Shown: positions 25,877-33,571 of the stretch, in pieces
Layout of the letters: each line of letters opens with the position of its first letter
Numbering within the stretch: the first letter of the stretch is position 1
Origin: an uncultured Bacillota bacterium
GTDB taxonomy: Bacteria; Bacillota; Dehalobacteriia; UBA7702
Length of the DNA: 64,000 nucleotides
Direction: 5' to 3'
Assembly (NCBI GenBank): GCA_934702375.1
Contig: CAKUYE010000013.1
Location: forward strand, 1-64,000
The notes under the pieces: model-generated
The model's database searches: none
Seen by the model: only the letters and a program-made list of their open reading frames with translations
What the model was told of the DNA's origin: nothing
Position numbers and translations under genes: made by a program

Positions 25877-25905
25877 CCCGAAGGGTATGCCTTCGGGTTT
25901 TTTCG
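25877..25905 (+). terminator. Terminator of the cobalt-uptake operon
   Basis: CCCGAAGG (25877-25884) pairs with CCTTCGGG (25890-25897), followed by TTTTTTT, 20 bases after the cobD stop. Confidence 0.9.
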
Positions 25906-25914
25906 TACAAAGTT

Positions 25915-25943
25915 TTGTGTTTCCGGGCAATATCTGTTATGAT
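25915..25943 (+). promoter_or_regulatory. Promoter of sbcDC
   Basis: TTGTGT (25915-25920), 17-base spacer, TATGAT (25938-25943), 23 bases before the sbcD start codon. Confidence 0.65.
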
Positions 25944-25966
25944 ATATTATGTTTGGGAGGTTTTTT

Positions 25967-27106
25967 ATGAAATTTGTTCATTTATCGGATCTTCATTTGG
26001 GAAAGCGTTTGAATGAGTTTTCTTTGTTGGAGGATCAGCGGGATATATTATTGAAAATCCTTGATATCATTGATGATGTGTTGCCGGATGGTGTATTTCT
26101 TGCCGGGGATATTTACGATAAATCGGTGCCTTCTACTGAGGCTGTGGCATTGTTTGATGACTTCCTTGTAGCTCTTAACCGCCGTCATTTACCGGTTTTC
26201 GTGATCAGTGGAAATCATGATTCTCCGGAGCGGCTTGCTTTTGGGAATCGATTGCTCTCTCTCAACGGTATTTATTTGGCGCCGGTATACGATGGAAATA
26301 TTACAAAGGTTTCCATGGAAGATAGCTATGGTATGGTGGATATCTATCTTCTGCCTTTTTTAAAACCCGGCCATGTTCGACGGTATTTCCCTGATGTAGA
26401 GATTGCATCCTATACCGATGCCATTGCTGCTGTTCTGGGGGAAATCTCCTGTGTACCGGAACACCGTAATATTTTGATCACACATCAATTTGTGACCGGA
26501 GCCGAGCGGTCAGCCTCGGAAGAGATTTCTGTTGGAGGAACTGATCAGGTTGATGCTTCTGTGTTTGATGACTTCGATTACGTTGCCTTAGGTCATCTCC
26601 ATGGCCCTCAAAATGTTTGCAGTCCGCGTTTGCGGTATTGCGGTACCCCATTGAAATATTCTTTTTCCGAAGCCGGTCACCAAAAATCCGTTTCGGTTGT
26701 TGAGTTGAAAGAAAAAGGTTCTTTGTGGGTTCAAACGGTGCCGCTGACTCCTCTCCATGAGATGGTTGAACTTAAAGGTACCTATGAGGAACTGACGGCA
26801 CGTGATTTCTATTTAAATACCTCTTTGCCGGAGGATTATGTTCATATCACCCTGACGGATGAGGAGGATATTCCGGAAGCCCTTGCGAAGCTGCGGACGA
26901 TCTACCACAATTTGATGAAATTGGATTATGACAATGCTCGTACCAGGCATAATGAACCGATTAACGGTGTAGCGGAGGCAGAAAAGCAATCTCCGCTGGA
27001 GTTGTTTTCTGATTTTTATCAGCAGCAAAACAATGCGCCTTTATCGGAGGTACAGCGAGATTATATGCAAAAATTAATTGCAGGAATATGGGGGGAAGAA
27101 CGATGA
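25967..27106 (+). CDS. sbcD: Exonuclease SbcD (Mre11-like nuclease subunit)
   Basis: Mn-dependent nuclease of the SbcCD hairpin/double-strand-end complex (379 aa). Phosphoesterase motifs: HLSDLHLGKRL at the N-terminus, LAGDIYDKSVPS near residue 46, VISGNHDSPERL near 82, ITHQFV near 172 and DYVALGHLHGPQ near 203. GGGAGG supports ATG 25967 rather than the upstream ATG at 25949. Its stop overlaps sbcC. Confidence 0.95.
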   Translation: MKFVHLSDLHLGKRLNEFSLLEDQRDILLKILDIIDDVLPDGVFLAGDIYDKSVPSTEAVALFDDFLVALNRRHLPVFVISGNHDSPERLAFGNRLLSLNGIYLAPVYDGNITKVSMEDSYGMVDIYLLPFLKPGHVRRYFPDVEIASYTDAIAAVLGEISCVPEHRNILITHQFVTGAERSASEEISVGGTDQVDASVFDDFDYVALGHLHGPQNVCSPRLRYCGTPLKYSFSEAGHQKSVSVVELKEKGSLWVQTVPLTPLHEMVELKGTYEELTARDFYLNTSLPEDYVHITLTDEEDIPEALAKLRTIYHNLMKLDYDNARTRHNEPINGVAEAEKQSPLELFSDFYQQQNNAPLSEVQRDYMQKLIAGIWGEER

Positions 27107-29874
27107 GACCAATGCGATTGGTAATGTCTGCCTTTGGCCCCTATCCGGGGAAAACGGAGCTGGATCTTTCTGCCTTGGGTGAGAGAGGATTGTATCTGAT
27201 TACCGGAGATACCGGTGCCGGGAAGACGACGATTTTTGATGCCATTACTTTTGCACTTTACGGAGAGGCCAGTGGGGAGCATCGGGAAGCTGCGATGCTG
27301 CGCTCCAAATATGCCGCGGCCGATACACCCACTTTTGTGGAGCTGACTTTTTCTTATGGCGGGGACATTTATTTTGTCCGTCGTAACCCGGAATACGAAC
27401 GACCGAAGCTGCGGGGAGAGGGAAGCACAACGGAAAAAGCCGATGCGGAGCTGCATTATCCCGATGGTCGTGTAGTTGCTCGTTTGAAGGACGTTAACCG
27501 TGATATTATTGAGATTCTTGGAATTGATCGGGATCAATTTTCTCAAATTGCCATGTTGGCTCAAGGCGATTTTTTAAAGCTACTTTTTGCCTCTACCGAA
27601 GAACGAAAGCGGATTTTTCAAAAGGTGTTTCGTACCCAGCCCTACCAAAAGGTACAGCAACGGTTGAAATCCGCATCCGGGGAATTGCGTAAAAATTATG
27701 AAACATTGCTTTCCGGGATAAAACAATATATCGACGGTATTATTTGTTCGGAGACGGATCCTCTCTTTTCGGAGTTAGCGGCGCTGCAACAGGGGGATGC
27801 ACCGGCCGAGGCTGCGGTATCATTGCTGGAAACGTTGATTTCCCGGGGGGAAAGTGACGAAAAACAGATCGTTGAAGATATTGCTGCCGTGGAGGAAGAG
27901 CTGAAATGTGTTTCCGAAATTCTGATCCGGGGGGAAGATCGAGAAAAAACCGTTAATTCGATCAAAAACTTTGAAAATAAATTGGAAGTAGCGATGTCGC
28001 GGCTGGAAGAGTTGAAGCACATTCGAAAAGAAGCAGAAACGAAGGCCGGAGAAATCCGGGATTTGAACGATCGGATTGCGGTCTTAAAGGAGAGTTTACC
28101 GGAATACGAAGTCTACGAGAAAAAATGTCGTGAAAAAAAACAACTCTCTACGGAAATGAAAAATGCTCAGGAAAAATTGCGCGAAGGAAATGCTCGCAAA
28201 GAGGCCAAGGAAAAACAGCTTCGTGATATGATCGCAGAACATGAGGGGCTAAAAACCGCATCGGAAGATATGATTGTTCTTCAGGGACAATTGGATGCTG
28301 CAAAGGACCGGCTTTTGGCGGTGAAAGGTTTTGCGGATCGTTATCGTGGTTTTTTGGAAAGTGAAGAAGAATTGAAGATGCTTCAGAGGGATTATCTGCA
28401 AAAGTCTGAAGTTGCGAAGATTTCCCGGCGGAAGTATGAAGAAATGTACGATGCTTATTTGAATGAGCAAGCAGGGATCCTTGCGGAATCCTTGATGGAA
28501 GGGATGCCTTGTCCCGTTTGCGGGTCGGCGTTGCATCCGCAGCCTGCAAAAAAATCGACGGCGGCGCCGACTAAAGTCCGGCTTGATAAAGAAAAAAAGA
28601 CGATGGAAAAAGCGGAAAGCGATGCTTCTTCTGCCAGTGATGCTGCCGGAAGATGCCTGGGGGCTTTTCAGGGAAAAAGAGCTGCGGTGGAAAGCGATGC
28701 AAAGGAATTGCTTTCCGAAGATCATTTTGAAAATATAGAAGCCCGGCTTCGGCAAAAAAAGGAGGAATGCGAAGGGCAGATCCATAGGCTGGAAGAGGAT
28801 GTTCACACGGCACAACAAAAAGCGGAGAAAAAGGCCGCCTTTGACAAGGCCATTCCTTTGCGGAAGCAAGAGTTGGAGCGGCTTGATATTGACATTCGCA
28901 ATTTTGAAACTGCTTTATCCGGCTCCAAGGTAAAAATGGAGAGCCTGGAAGAAAGCATTGCTGCTCTCGGTGAAAAGCTTGTCTTTCAGACCGGGGCAGA
29001 AGCCGAAGCGGAAATGGATGCACTGAAACGCCGGGCGGACAAATTAGAACAGGCGAAAACGGAAGCGGAGAAAGCCTGTGTTGAACAGGAAAAAGATATT
29101 GCCATGCTCCGGGCGGCTATGGATGAGGCGGAAAAACGGTTAAACGAAAGTGAAGCTGTTGATATTGCGAAGGAAAAAGCGCGTGATGCCGATTTGAGCC
29201 TCCGAAAAAAAGAATTGACAGGGCGGAGACAGGAGATTCGATCCTCATTGGATTCCAATCGCCGTACACTGGCTGCTCTTTTGGAAAAATCTGCTTGCTT
29301 GGATGCCGTGGAATCAAACTGGAAGTGGGTTAAATCCTTATCGGATACGGCAAACGGAAACCTTAGCGGTAAAGAAAAAATCATGCTGGAAACTTACATC
29401 CAAATGACCTGCTTTGACCGTATTATTCATCGTGCCAATATTCGCTTTATGATGATGTCCGGCGGTCAATACGAATTGAAGCGACGCCGGGAAGCTTTGA
29501 ATAATCGCAGTCAAAGCGGCTTGGAGCTGGATGTTGTGGATCATTATAACGGCAGTGAGCGCAGTGTGAAAACTCTTTCCGGCGGAGAAGCCTTTAAGGC
29601 CTCTTTGTCTCTGGCTTTGGGCCTTTCCGACGAGATTCAATCCTCTGCCGGCGGTATTCGTTTGGATACGATGTTTGTAGATGAGGGATTCGGCACTCTC
29701 GATGAAGAATCTCTGCAGCAGGCAATCCATGTTTTGTTATCACTTACCGAGGGCAACCGCCTTGTGGGGATCATCTCCCATGTGGCAGAATTGAAAGAAA
29801 AAATTGATAAACAGATTCTTGTGACGAAAACGAAAAGCGGCGGCAGTGAGGCGGAAATCCTCTGTGATTTATAA
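27103..29874 (+). CDS. sbcC: Exonuclease SbcC (Rad50-like ATPase subunit)
   Basis: SMC-like ATPase (923 aa). N-terminal Walker A TGDTGAGKTTIFDAI near residue 34, long heptad-rich coiled coils from about 190 to 460 and 500 to 740, a zinc-hook CPVCG near 470, and the C-terminal LSGGEAFKASLSLALGLSDE signature near 824 with Walker B MFVDEGFGTLDEE near 860. The start ATG overlaps the sbcD stop. Works with SbcD to process DNA hairpins and blocked ends. Confidence 0.95.
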   Translation: MRPMRLVMSAFGPYPGKTELDLSALGERGLYLITGDTGAGKTTIFDAITFALYGEASGEHREAAMLRSKYAAADTPTFVELTFSYGGDIYFVRRNPEYERPKLRGEGSTTEKADAELHYPDGRVVARLKDVNRDIIEILGIDRDQFSQIAMLAQGDFLKLLFASTEERKRIFQKVFRTQPYQKVQQRLKSASGELRKNYETLLSGIKQYIDGIICSETDPLFSELAALQQGDAPAEAAVSLLETLISRGESDEKQIVEDIAAVEEELKCVSEILIRGEDREKTVNSIKNFENKLEVAMSRLEELKHIRKEAETKAGEIRDLNDRIAVLKESLPEYEVYEKKCREKKQLSTEMKNAQEKLREGNARKEAKEKQLRDMIAEHEGLKTASEDMIVLQGQLDAAKDRLLAVKGFADRYRGFLESEEELKMLQRDYLQKSEVAKISRRKYEEMYDAYLNEQAGILAESLMEGMPCPVCGSALHPQPAKKSTAAPTKVRLDKEKKTMEKAESDASSASDAAGRCLGAFQGKRAAVESDAKELLSEDHFENIEARLRQKKEECEGQIHRLEEDVHTAQQKAEKKAAFDKAIPLRKQELERLDIDIRNFETALSGSKVKMESLEESIAALGEKLVFQTGAEAEAEMDALKRRADKLEQAKTEAEKACVEQEKDIAMLRAAMDEAEKRLNESEAVDIAKEKARDADLSLRKKELTGRRQEIRSSLDSNRRTLAALLEKSACLDAVESNWKWVKSLSDTANGNLSGKEKIMLETYIQMTCFDRIIHRANIRFMMMSGGQYELKRRREALNNRSQSGLELDVVDHYNGSERSVKTLSGGEAFKASLSLALGLSDEIQSSAGGIRLDTMFVDEGFGTLDEESLQQAIHVLLSLTEGNRLVGIISHVAELKEKIDKQILVTKTKSGGSEAEILCDL

Positions 29875-29977
29875 AACCCCTGAGAGTCGACAGTTAGATG
29901 AAAAATTAAGATATTTTTAATACATTCCCTGTTTCATTTGTGGTAAAATATGGAGAATGAAAGGAAAGTGATTCTCT

Positions 29978-30613
29978 GTGTCGGCTCTCATTGCCATTTT
30001 TTTTACCTATGGTTTTTTGGATTCCTCTGTAACGGGGATCTATTTTCTTCTTTGTATGTTGACTCCCTGCTTGATTTATGGTGTCTATTTTTGCGGTAAG
30101 GGGCGTAAGATCTCAATTCCTCATTTTTTGCTGATCCTAGCCTTTCTGGTTTATCTTGAAATTGTGCTGCGAATCGTAAATATGGGTGTGATCTGGGATA
30201 TTTCTCATTTTGGGAAGCTTTTGAACTTGGATTCTCTTAATTTCCGGCCCTTTGCATCTTTTGGCAGCATAAGCTATTTCTTGAATATTTTACTGTTTAT
30301 CCCCATGGGCTTTGCTTTGCCGTTGATGGCAAAGCGGTATCATAATCTTTGGCTTACGGTGGGAAGCGGTTTTCTTTTTTCGCTGCTGATTGAACTGAGC
30401 CAACTGCTGAACATTCGCTGCAGCGACGTGGATGATTTGATCACCAATACCTTTGGCGTGCTCCTGGGGTATGCTCTTTGGTTGCTGTGTTGCCGCGGAT
30501 TTAAGTGGCAGAAATATCCCCGTTCTTCTCTTTCCCCTCGGGAACCCGGTGTTTTTATGCTGCTGTCCTTTCTCGGTGTCTTTTTTCTTTATAATTTCTG
30601 GTTGTTTTGGTGA
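29978..30613 (+). CDS. VanZ-family integral membrane protein
   Basis: A 211-aa protein with about five transmembrane segments. The VanZ-type pattern appears in the middle: NFRPFASFGSI, NILLFIPMGFALPL, LLIELSQLL and DVDDLITNTFGVLLGYAL. VanZ itself gives low-level teicoplanin resistance; most relatives have no defined role. The start is GTG at 29978, about 10 bases after AAGGAAA. It has no operon partner. Confidence 0.75.
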   Translation: MSALIAIFFTYGFLDSSVTGIYFLLCMLTPCLIYGVYFCGKGRKISIPHFLLILAFLVYLEIVLRIVNMGVIWDISHFGKLLNLDSLNFRPFASFGSISYFLNILLFIPMGFALPLMAKRYHNLWLTVGSGFLFSLLIELSQLLNIRCSDVDDLITNTFGVLLGYALWLLCCRGFKWQKYPRSSLSPREPGVFMLLSFLGVFFLYNFWLFW

Positions 30614-30631
30614 AATTTTAAAGAACTGTTG

Positions 30632-30660
30632 TTGACTTACGGCGGATTTCCTGCTACAAT
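30632..30660 (+). promoter_or_regulatory. Promoter of the first S-layer beta-propeller gene
   Basis: TTGACT (30632-30637), 17-base spacer, TACAAT (30655-30660). The same boxes with the same spacing precede the downstream paralogue. Confidence 0.8.
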
Positions 30661-30724
30661 ATTGTCATAAGTAAATATCGCTGTATCTTCTGCTTCTGCT
30701 TTTGATTGTGCAGGGATATCCTTG

Positions 30725-30790
30725 TGTGTGCGCTATGAAGGATGAGAAAACGATCTTTTTTTTCAGGTGCGCATTTTATTTTGTCTACAA
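30725..30790 (+). promoter_or_regulatory. Conserved leader element upstream of the first propeller gene
   Basis: TGTGTGCG (30725-30732) and TGCGCATTTTATTTT (from 30768) enclose a segment with ATGAAGGA; the outer TGCGC/GCGCA can pair and is followed by a T-rich run just before the ribosome-binding site AGGAGG. The same order and spacing occur before the paralogue at 33.5 kb, suggesting an attenuator-type RNA element. No ligand is recognised. Confidence 0.4.
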
Positions 30791-30803
30791 AGGAGGACGA
30801 TCA

Positions 30804-33332
30804 ATGAAGACAAAAAGATTGCAAAAACTTGCTATCGTATTTGCTGCGGTGATGTGTTTGCTCTGTTTTGGGGCCCAAGGTATTTTCGCCAATGAAGCCC
30901 CTTTTACCTGGAGTGATTTTCGCGGTAATGCGGAAAACAATGGCGTTGTGAATTACAAAACGCCCCGCACGGCCGAAGAGGCGGTGCTTTCCTGGGCATT
31001 TCGCGCCGGTACCGGCTGGGATAATGCCGCCAGCTGCCCCATCATTGTAAATGATACCGTTATTTTTTCTGCAAACCGCACGTTGTATAAACTGGATCGT
31101 GTTTCCGGTAAGGTATTGGCAACGGGTACTTTAAAGTATAAATCCGATTATAATATCATTCCGCCGACCTATGCGGCACCGGATGAATATACCGGTGAGC
31201 ATGGCATGATTTTTGTGGGGCTCAGCTCCGGAATGATTCAGGCTTATGATGCCGAGACATTGGAAACGATTTGGATCTATCGGGATATTTCTTCCGATAT
31301 TGAACCGGATTTGAAGGATGCTAAGGACAGTGCTATTGGCGGTCAGGTCAATTGCCCCCTTACCTATCGCGACGGATACCTTTATACCGGCTTTTGGAAG
31401 GGCGCCCAAAAGGATGCCTATTTTGTCGGTATTGCCGTTGCGGACGAGGCTAAAAATAAAAACAGTGAAGGATACCAGCGGTCTGCCTGGCGGTATATGA
31501 ATAAGGGTGGATTTTATTGGGCCGGTTGTTACGCTACGGATAAATATGTTGTTGTCGGTGGAGATGATGGTGTTGGTGATGACGCAGCTCTTGTGGGTGA
31601 TCCGGAAGGAAATGCGCCGCTGTTTTGCTTTGATGCAAAGACCGGGGATGTGATTTCCTCGATTCCGGATTTTAAAGGCGACATTCGTTCAACGGTTTGT
31701 TTCGATGATGGTTATCTGTATTTTACCTCGAAAGGGAAAACCTTTTATCGTGTCGGAATTTCCGATGAAGGTATTTTGGATAAATCCAGTGTAAGAGCCC
31801 TTCTGTTGGATGGCAACAGCACTTCGACTCCTGTTGTGCATAATGGTCGGGCTTATGTTGGTGTTATGGGAACTCGCGGTCAGTTTGATTCTTATTCCGG
31901 CCACCATGTTGCCGTGATTGATCTGGATGCCTGGAAAGTTGCCTATAAATGTGAGACCAAGGGGTACCCTCAGACCAGCGGCCTTTTAACCACGGCCTAT
32001 GAGGACACCGATGGCTATGTATACGTATACTTCTTTGATAATGACAAGCCCGGTATGCTCCGTGTTTTGAAGGATAAACCGGGACAGACGGAGCCGATTA
32101 CCAACGGTGAAACCGTAAATACCTTGCCGGTGCTTTTCTCGCCTACCGATGAACATCAGCAATATGCGATTTGCAGTCCTATCTGCGACGAATATGGCAC
32201 CATTTACTTTAAAAACGATTCCGGGTATGTTATGGCATTAACCTCCAATGTAGAGGATTTGAAGTTTACCGCTCCGCCTACGAAGCAGACGTATCTCGAA
32301 GGAGATGCCTTTGACCCCACCGGCGCTGTTGCAATGTTGACCTACTGCAATGGTCTGACCAGAGATGTATCACAGTATCTTTCCTGTGGCTCCGACACTT
32401 TGAATACCGATGATATCGTTGTGAATGTAACCTTCCCTTATGTGATGTATCAGGATAATCTTTTGACTCCGGATGAAATTACGGCCATTGATAACGATAA
32501 AACCCTTTCGGATTCGAATAAAGTCATCAAAAAAGATGAAAACCATGTGGGCGTAAAGGTTTCGGTGCCTTACTATGAATTGAGCGTAAAGGTTGAGCCT
32601 TCCGCTGCCGTTACCGATAAAATGATCAGTGAAGCGAAAGGCACCCTCACTCGAGAACGAGTCAAGGCCCTCCGTGCTCGTTATAATTCTCTTAATGCCG
32701 AAGAAAAAGGAAAGATGAAAAATCTGGCGATTCTGGTGGAAGCCGAACAGAAGCTGGCGAACTTCTACAGCGATGTGAAATCCGAATACTGGTATTGCAG
32801 TGCTGCTGAGTTCGTAACGTTGAACGGACTGATGAACGGTGTGGGCGGTAATAAATTTGATGGTAACGGTATAACGACCCGTGCACAGTTGGTAACGATT
32901 CTTTATCGTTATGCCGGCAGCCCCGATGTTTCCGGTTCAACTCCTTTTACCGATGTAAAATCCGGCGAATGGTATGCCGATGCTATCAGCTGGGCTTATG
33001 CCAATAAAGTTGTAAATGGTGTTGACAATACCCACTTTGGCCCCAATGACACTCTTACTCGTGAGCAGCTGATCACGATTCTTTACCGCTACTGCAAAAG
33101 CCAGGGTATGGATGTAACGGGTTCTCAATCCTTAACGGGTTTCTCTGATTTCAATCGTGTAAGCGAGTACGCAGAAGCGCCTATGAAATGGGGCGTTTAT
33201 GCAAAACTGATCAGCGGTATGCCTGAGGGCGGAAATATGTATCTTCAGCCTCAAGGGAATGCAAACAGAGCGCAGATTGCTACGATCATGATGCGCTTTA
33301 TCGATCCTACCGCTGAAAAAGAAGGCAAATAA
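30804..33332 (+). CDS. Secreted PQQ-like beta-propeller protein with Ig-like and three SLH domains
   Basis: Cell-surface protein of 842 aa. A signal peptide (about 1-30, ending FANEA) is followed by a PQQ-like beta-propeller (about 35-490; repeated blocks such as VLSWAF, LYKLDRVSGKVLATGTL, FCFDAKTGDVISS, HVAVIDLDAWKVAYKC). An Ig-like domain follows (about 495-600; KQTYLEGDAFDPTGA). After a short helical linker come three S-layer homology repeats (about 652-835; FTDVKSGEWYADAISWAYANKV and two others) that would bind secondary cell-wall polymer. AGGAGG at 30791 fixes the start. The function of the propeller is unknown; no catalytic motif of a PQQ dehydrogenase was recognised. A close paralogue lies directly downstream. 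Confidence 0.85.
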   Translation: MKTKRLQKLAIVFAAVMCLLCFGAQGIFANEAPFTWSDFRGNAENNGVVNYKTPRTAEEAVLSWAFRAGTGWDNAASCPIIVNDTVIFSANRTLYKLDRVSGKVLATGTLKYKSDYNIIPPTYAAPDEYTGEHGMIFVGLSSGMIQAYDAETLETIWIYRDISSDIEPDLKDAKDSAIGGQVNCPLTYRDGYLYTGFWKGAQKDAYFVGIAVADEAKNKNSEGYQRSAWRYMNKGGFYWAGCYATDKYVVVGGDDGVGDDAALVGDPEGNAPLFCFDAKTGDVISSIPDFKGDIRSTVCFDDGYLYFTSKGKTFYRVGISDEGILDKSSVRALLLDGNSTSTPVVHNGRAYVGVMGTRGQFDSYSGHHVAVIDLDAWKVAYKCETKGYPQTSGLLTTAYEDTDGYVYVYFFDNDKPGMLRVLKDKPGQTEPITNGETVNTLPVLFSPTDEHQQYAICSPICDEYGTIYFKNDSGYVMALTSNVEDLKFTAPPTKQTYLEGDAFDPTGAVAMLTYCNGLTRDVSQYLSCGSDTLNTDDIVVNVTFPYVMYQDNLLTPDEITAIDNDKTLSDSNKVIKKDENHVGVKVSVPYYELSVKVEPSAAVTDKMISEAKGTLTRERVKALRARYNSLNAEEKGKMKNLAILVEAEQKLANFYSDVKSEYWYCSAAEFVTLNGLMNGVGGNKFDGNGITTRAQLVTILYRYAGSPDVSGSTPFTDVKSGEWYADAISWAYANKVVNGVDNTHFGPNDTLTREQLITILYRYCKSQGMDVTGSQSLTGFSDFNRVSEYAEAPMKWGVYAKLISGMPEGGNMYLQPQGNANRAQIATIMMRFIDPTAEKEGK

Positions 33333-33350
33333 AATTATTTTTGTGTTACG

Positions 33351-33389
33351 GAGCCGCCGCTTTTGTTGAAAAAGCGACGGCTCATTTTT
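33351..33389 (+). terminator. Terminator after the first propeller gene
   Basis: GAGCCGCCGCTTTT pairs with AAAAGCGACGGCTC (one mismatch) across a GTTG-containing loop, followed by ATTTTTG. The paralogue therefore has a separate transcript. Confidence 0.85.
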
Positions 33390-33399
33390 GCTGTAACGG

Positions 33400-33428
33400 T
33401 TGACTCTGATAAAGATCCGTGCTACAAT
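33400..33428 (+). promoter_or_regulatory. Promoter of the second S-layer beta-propeller gene
   Basis: TTGACT (33400-33405), 17-base spacer, TACAAT (33423-33428), matching the promoter of the upstream paralogue. Confidence 0.8.
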
Positions 33429-33488
33429 ACGTGTAACTAAATAATGCTTTTTCTTCGCTGTGCGCTTGTGCGAAGAAAAAAATCCAAA

Positions 33489-33551
33489 TGTGTGCGATGG
33501 AAGGACAGATCAAAAGGTCTGCCTCTGTTTGCGCATTTTATTTTTTTTTTG
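33489..33551 (+). promoter_or_regulatory. Conserved leader element upstream of the second propeller gene
   Basis: TGTGTGCG (33489-33496), ATGGAAGGA, a small hairpin (CAGA/TCTG around 33506-33521) and TGCGCATTTTATTTT (from 33530) followed by a long T run. Order and spacing match the leader at 30.73 kb. It may form a transcription attenuator before the GGAGG site. Confidence 0.4.
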
Positions 33552-33571
33552 TCAATAAAGGAGGATGACAG

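Noticed and set aside
30702..30803. Longer start for the first propeller protein, upstream of 30804
   Set aside because: The upstream codons lie in the conserved leader RNA; AGGAGG and the signal peptide fit ATG 30804, as does the aligned start of the paralogue.
30661..30803. Cobalamin riboswitch upstream of the propeller genes
   Set aside because: The leader of about 140 bases is too short and lacks the GCCAC core and AGTC-GGATAC elements seen in the three recognised aptamers.
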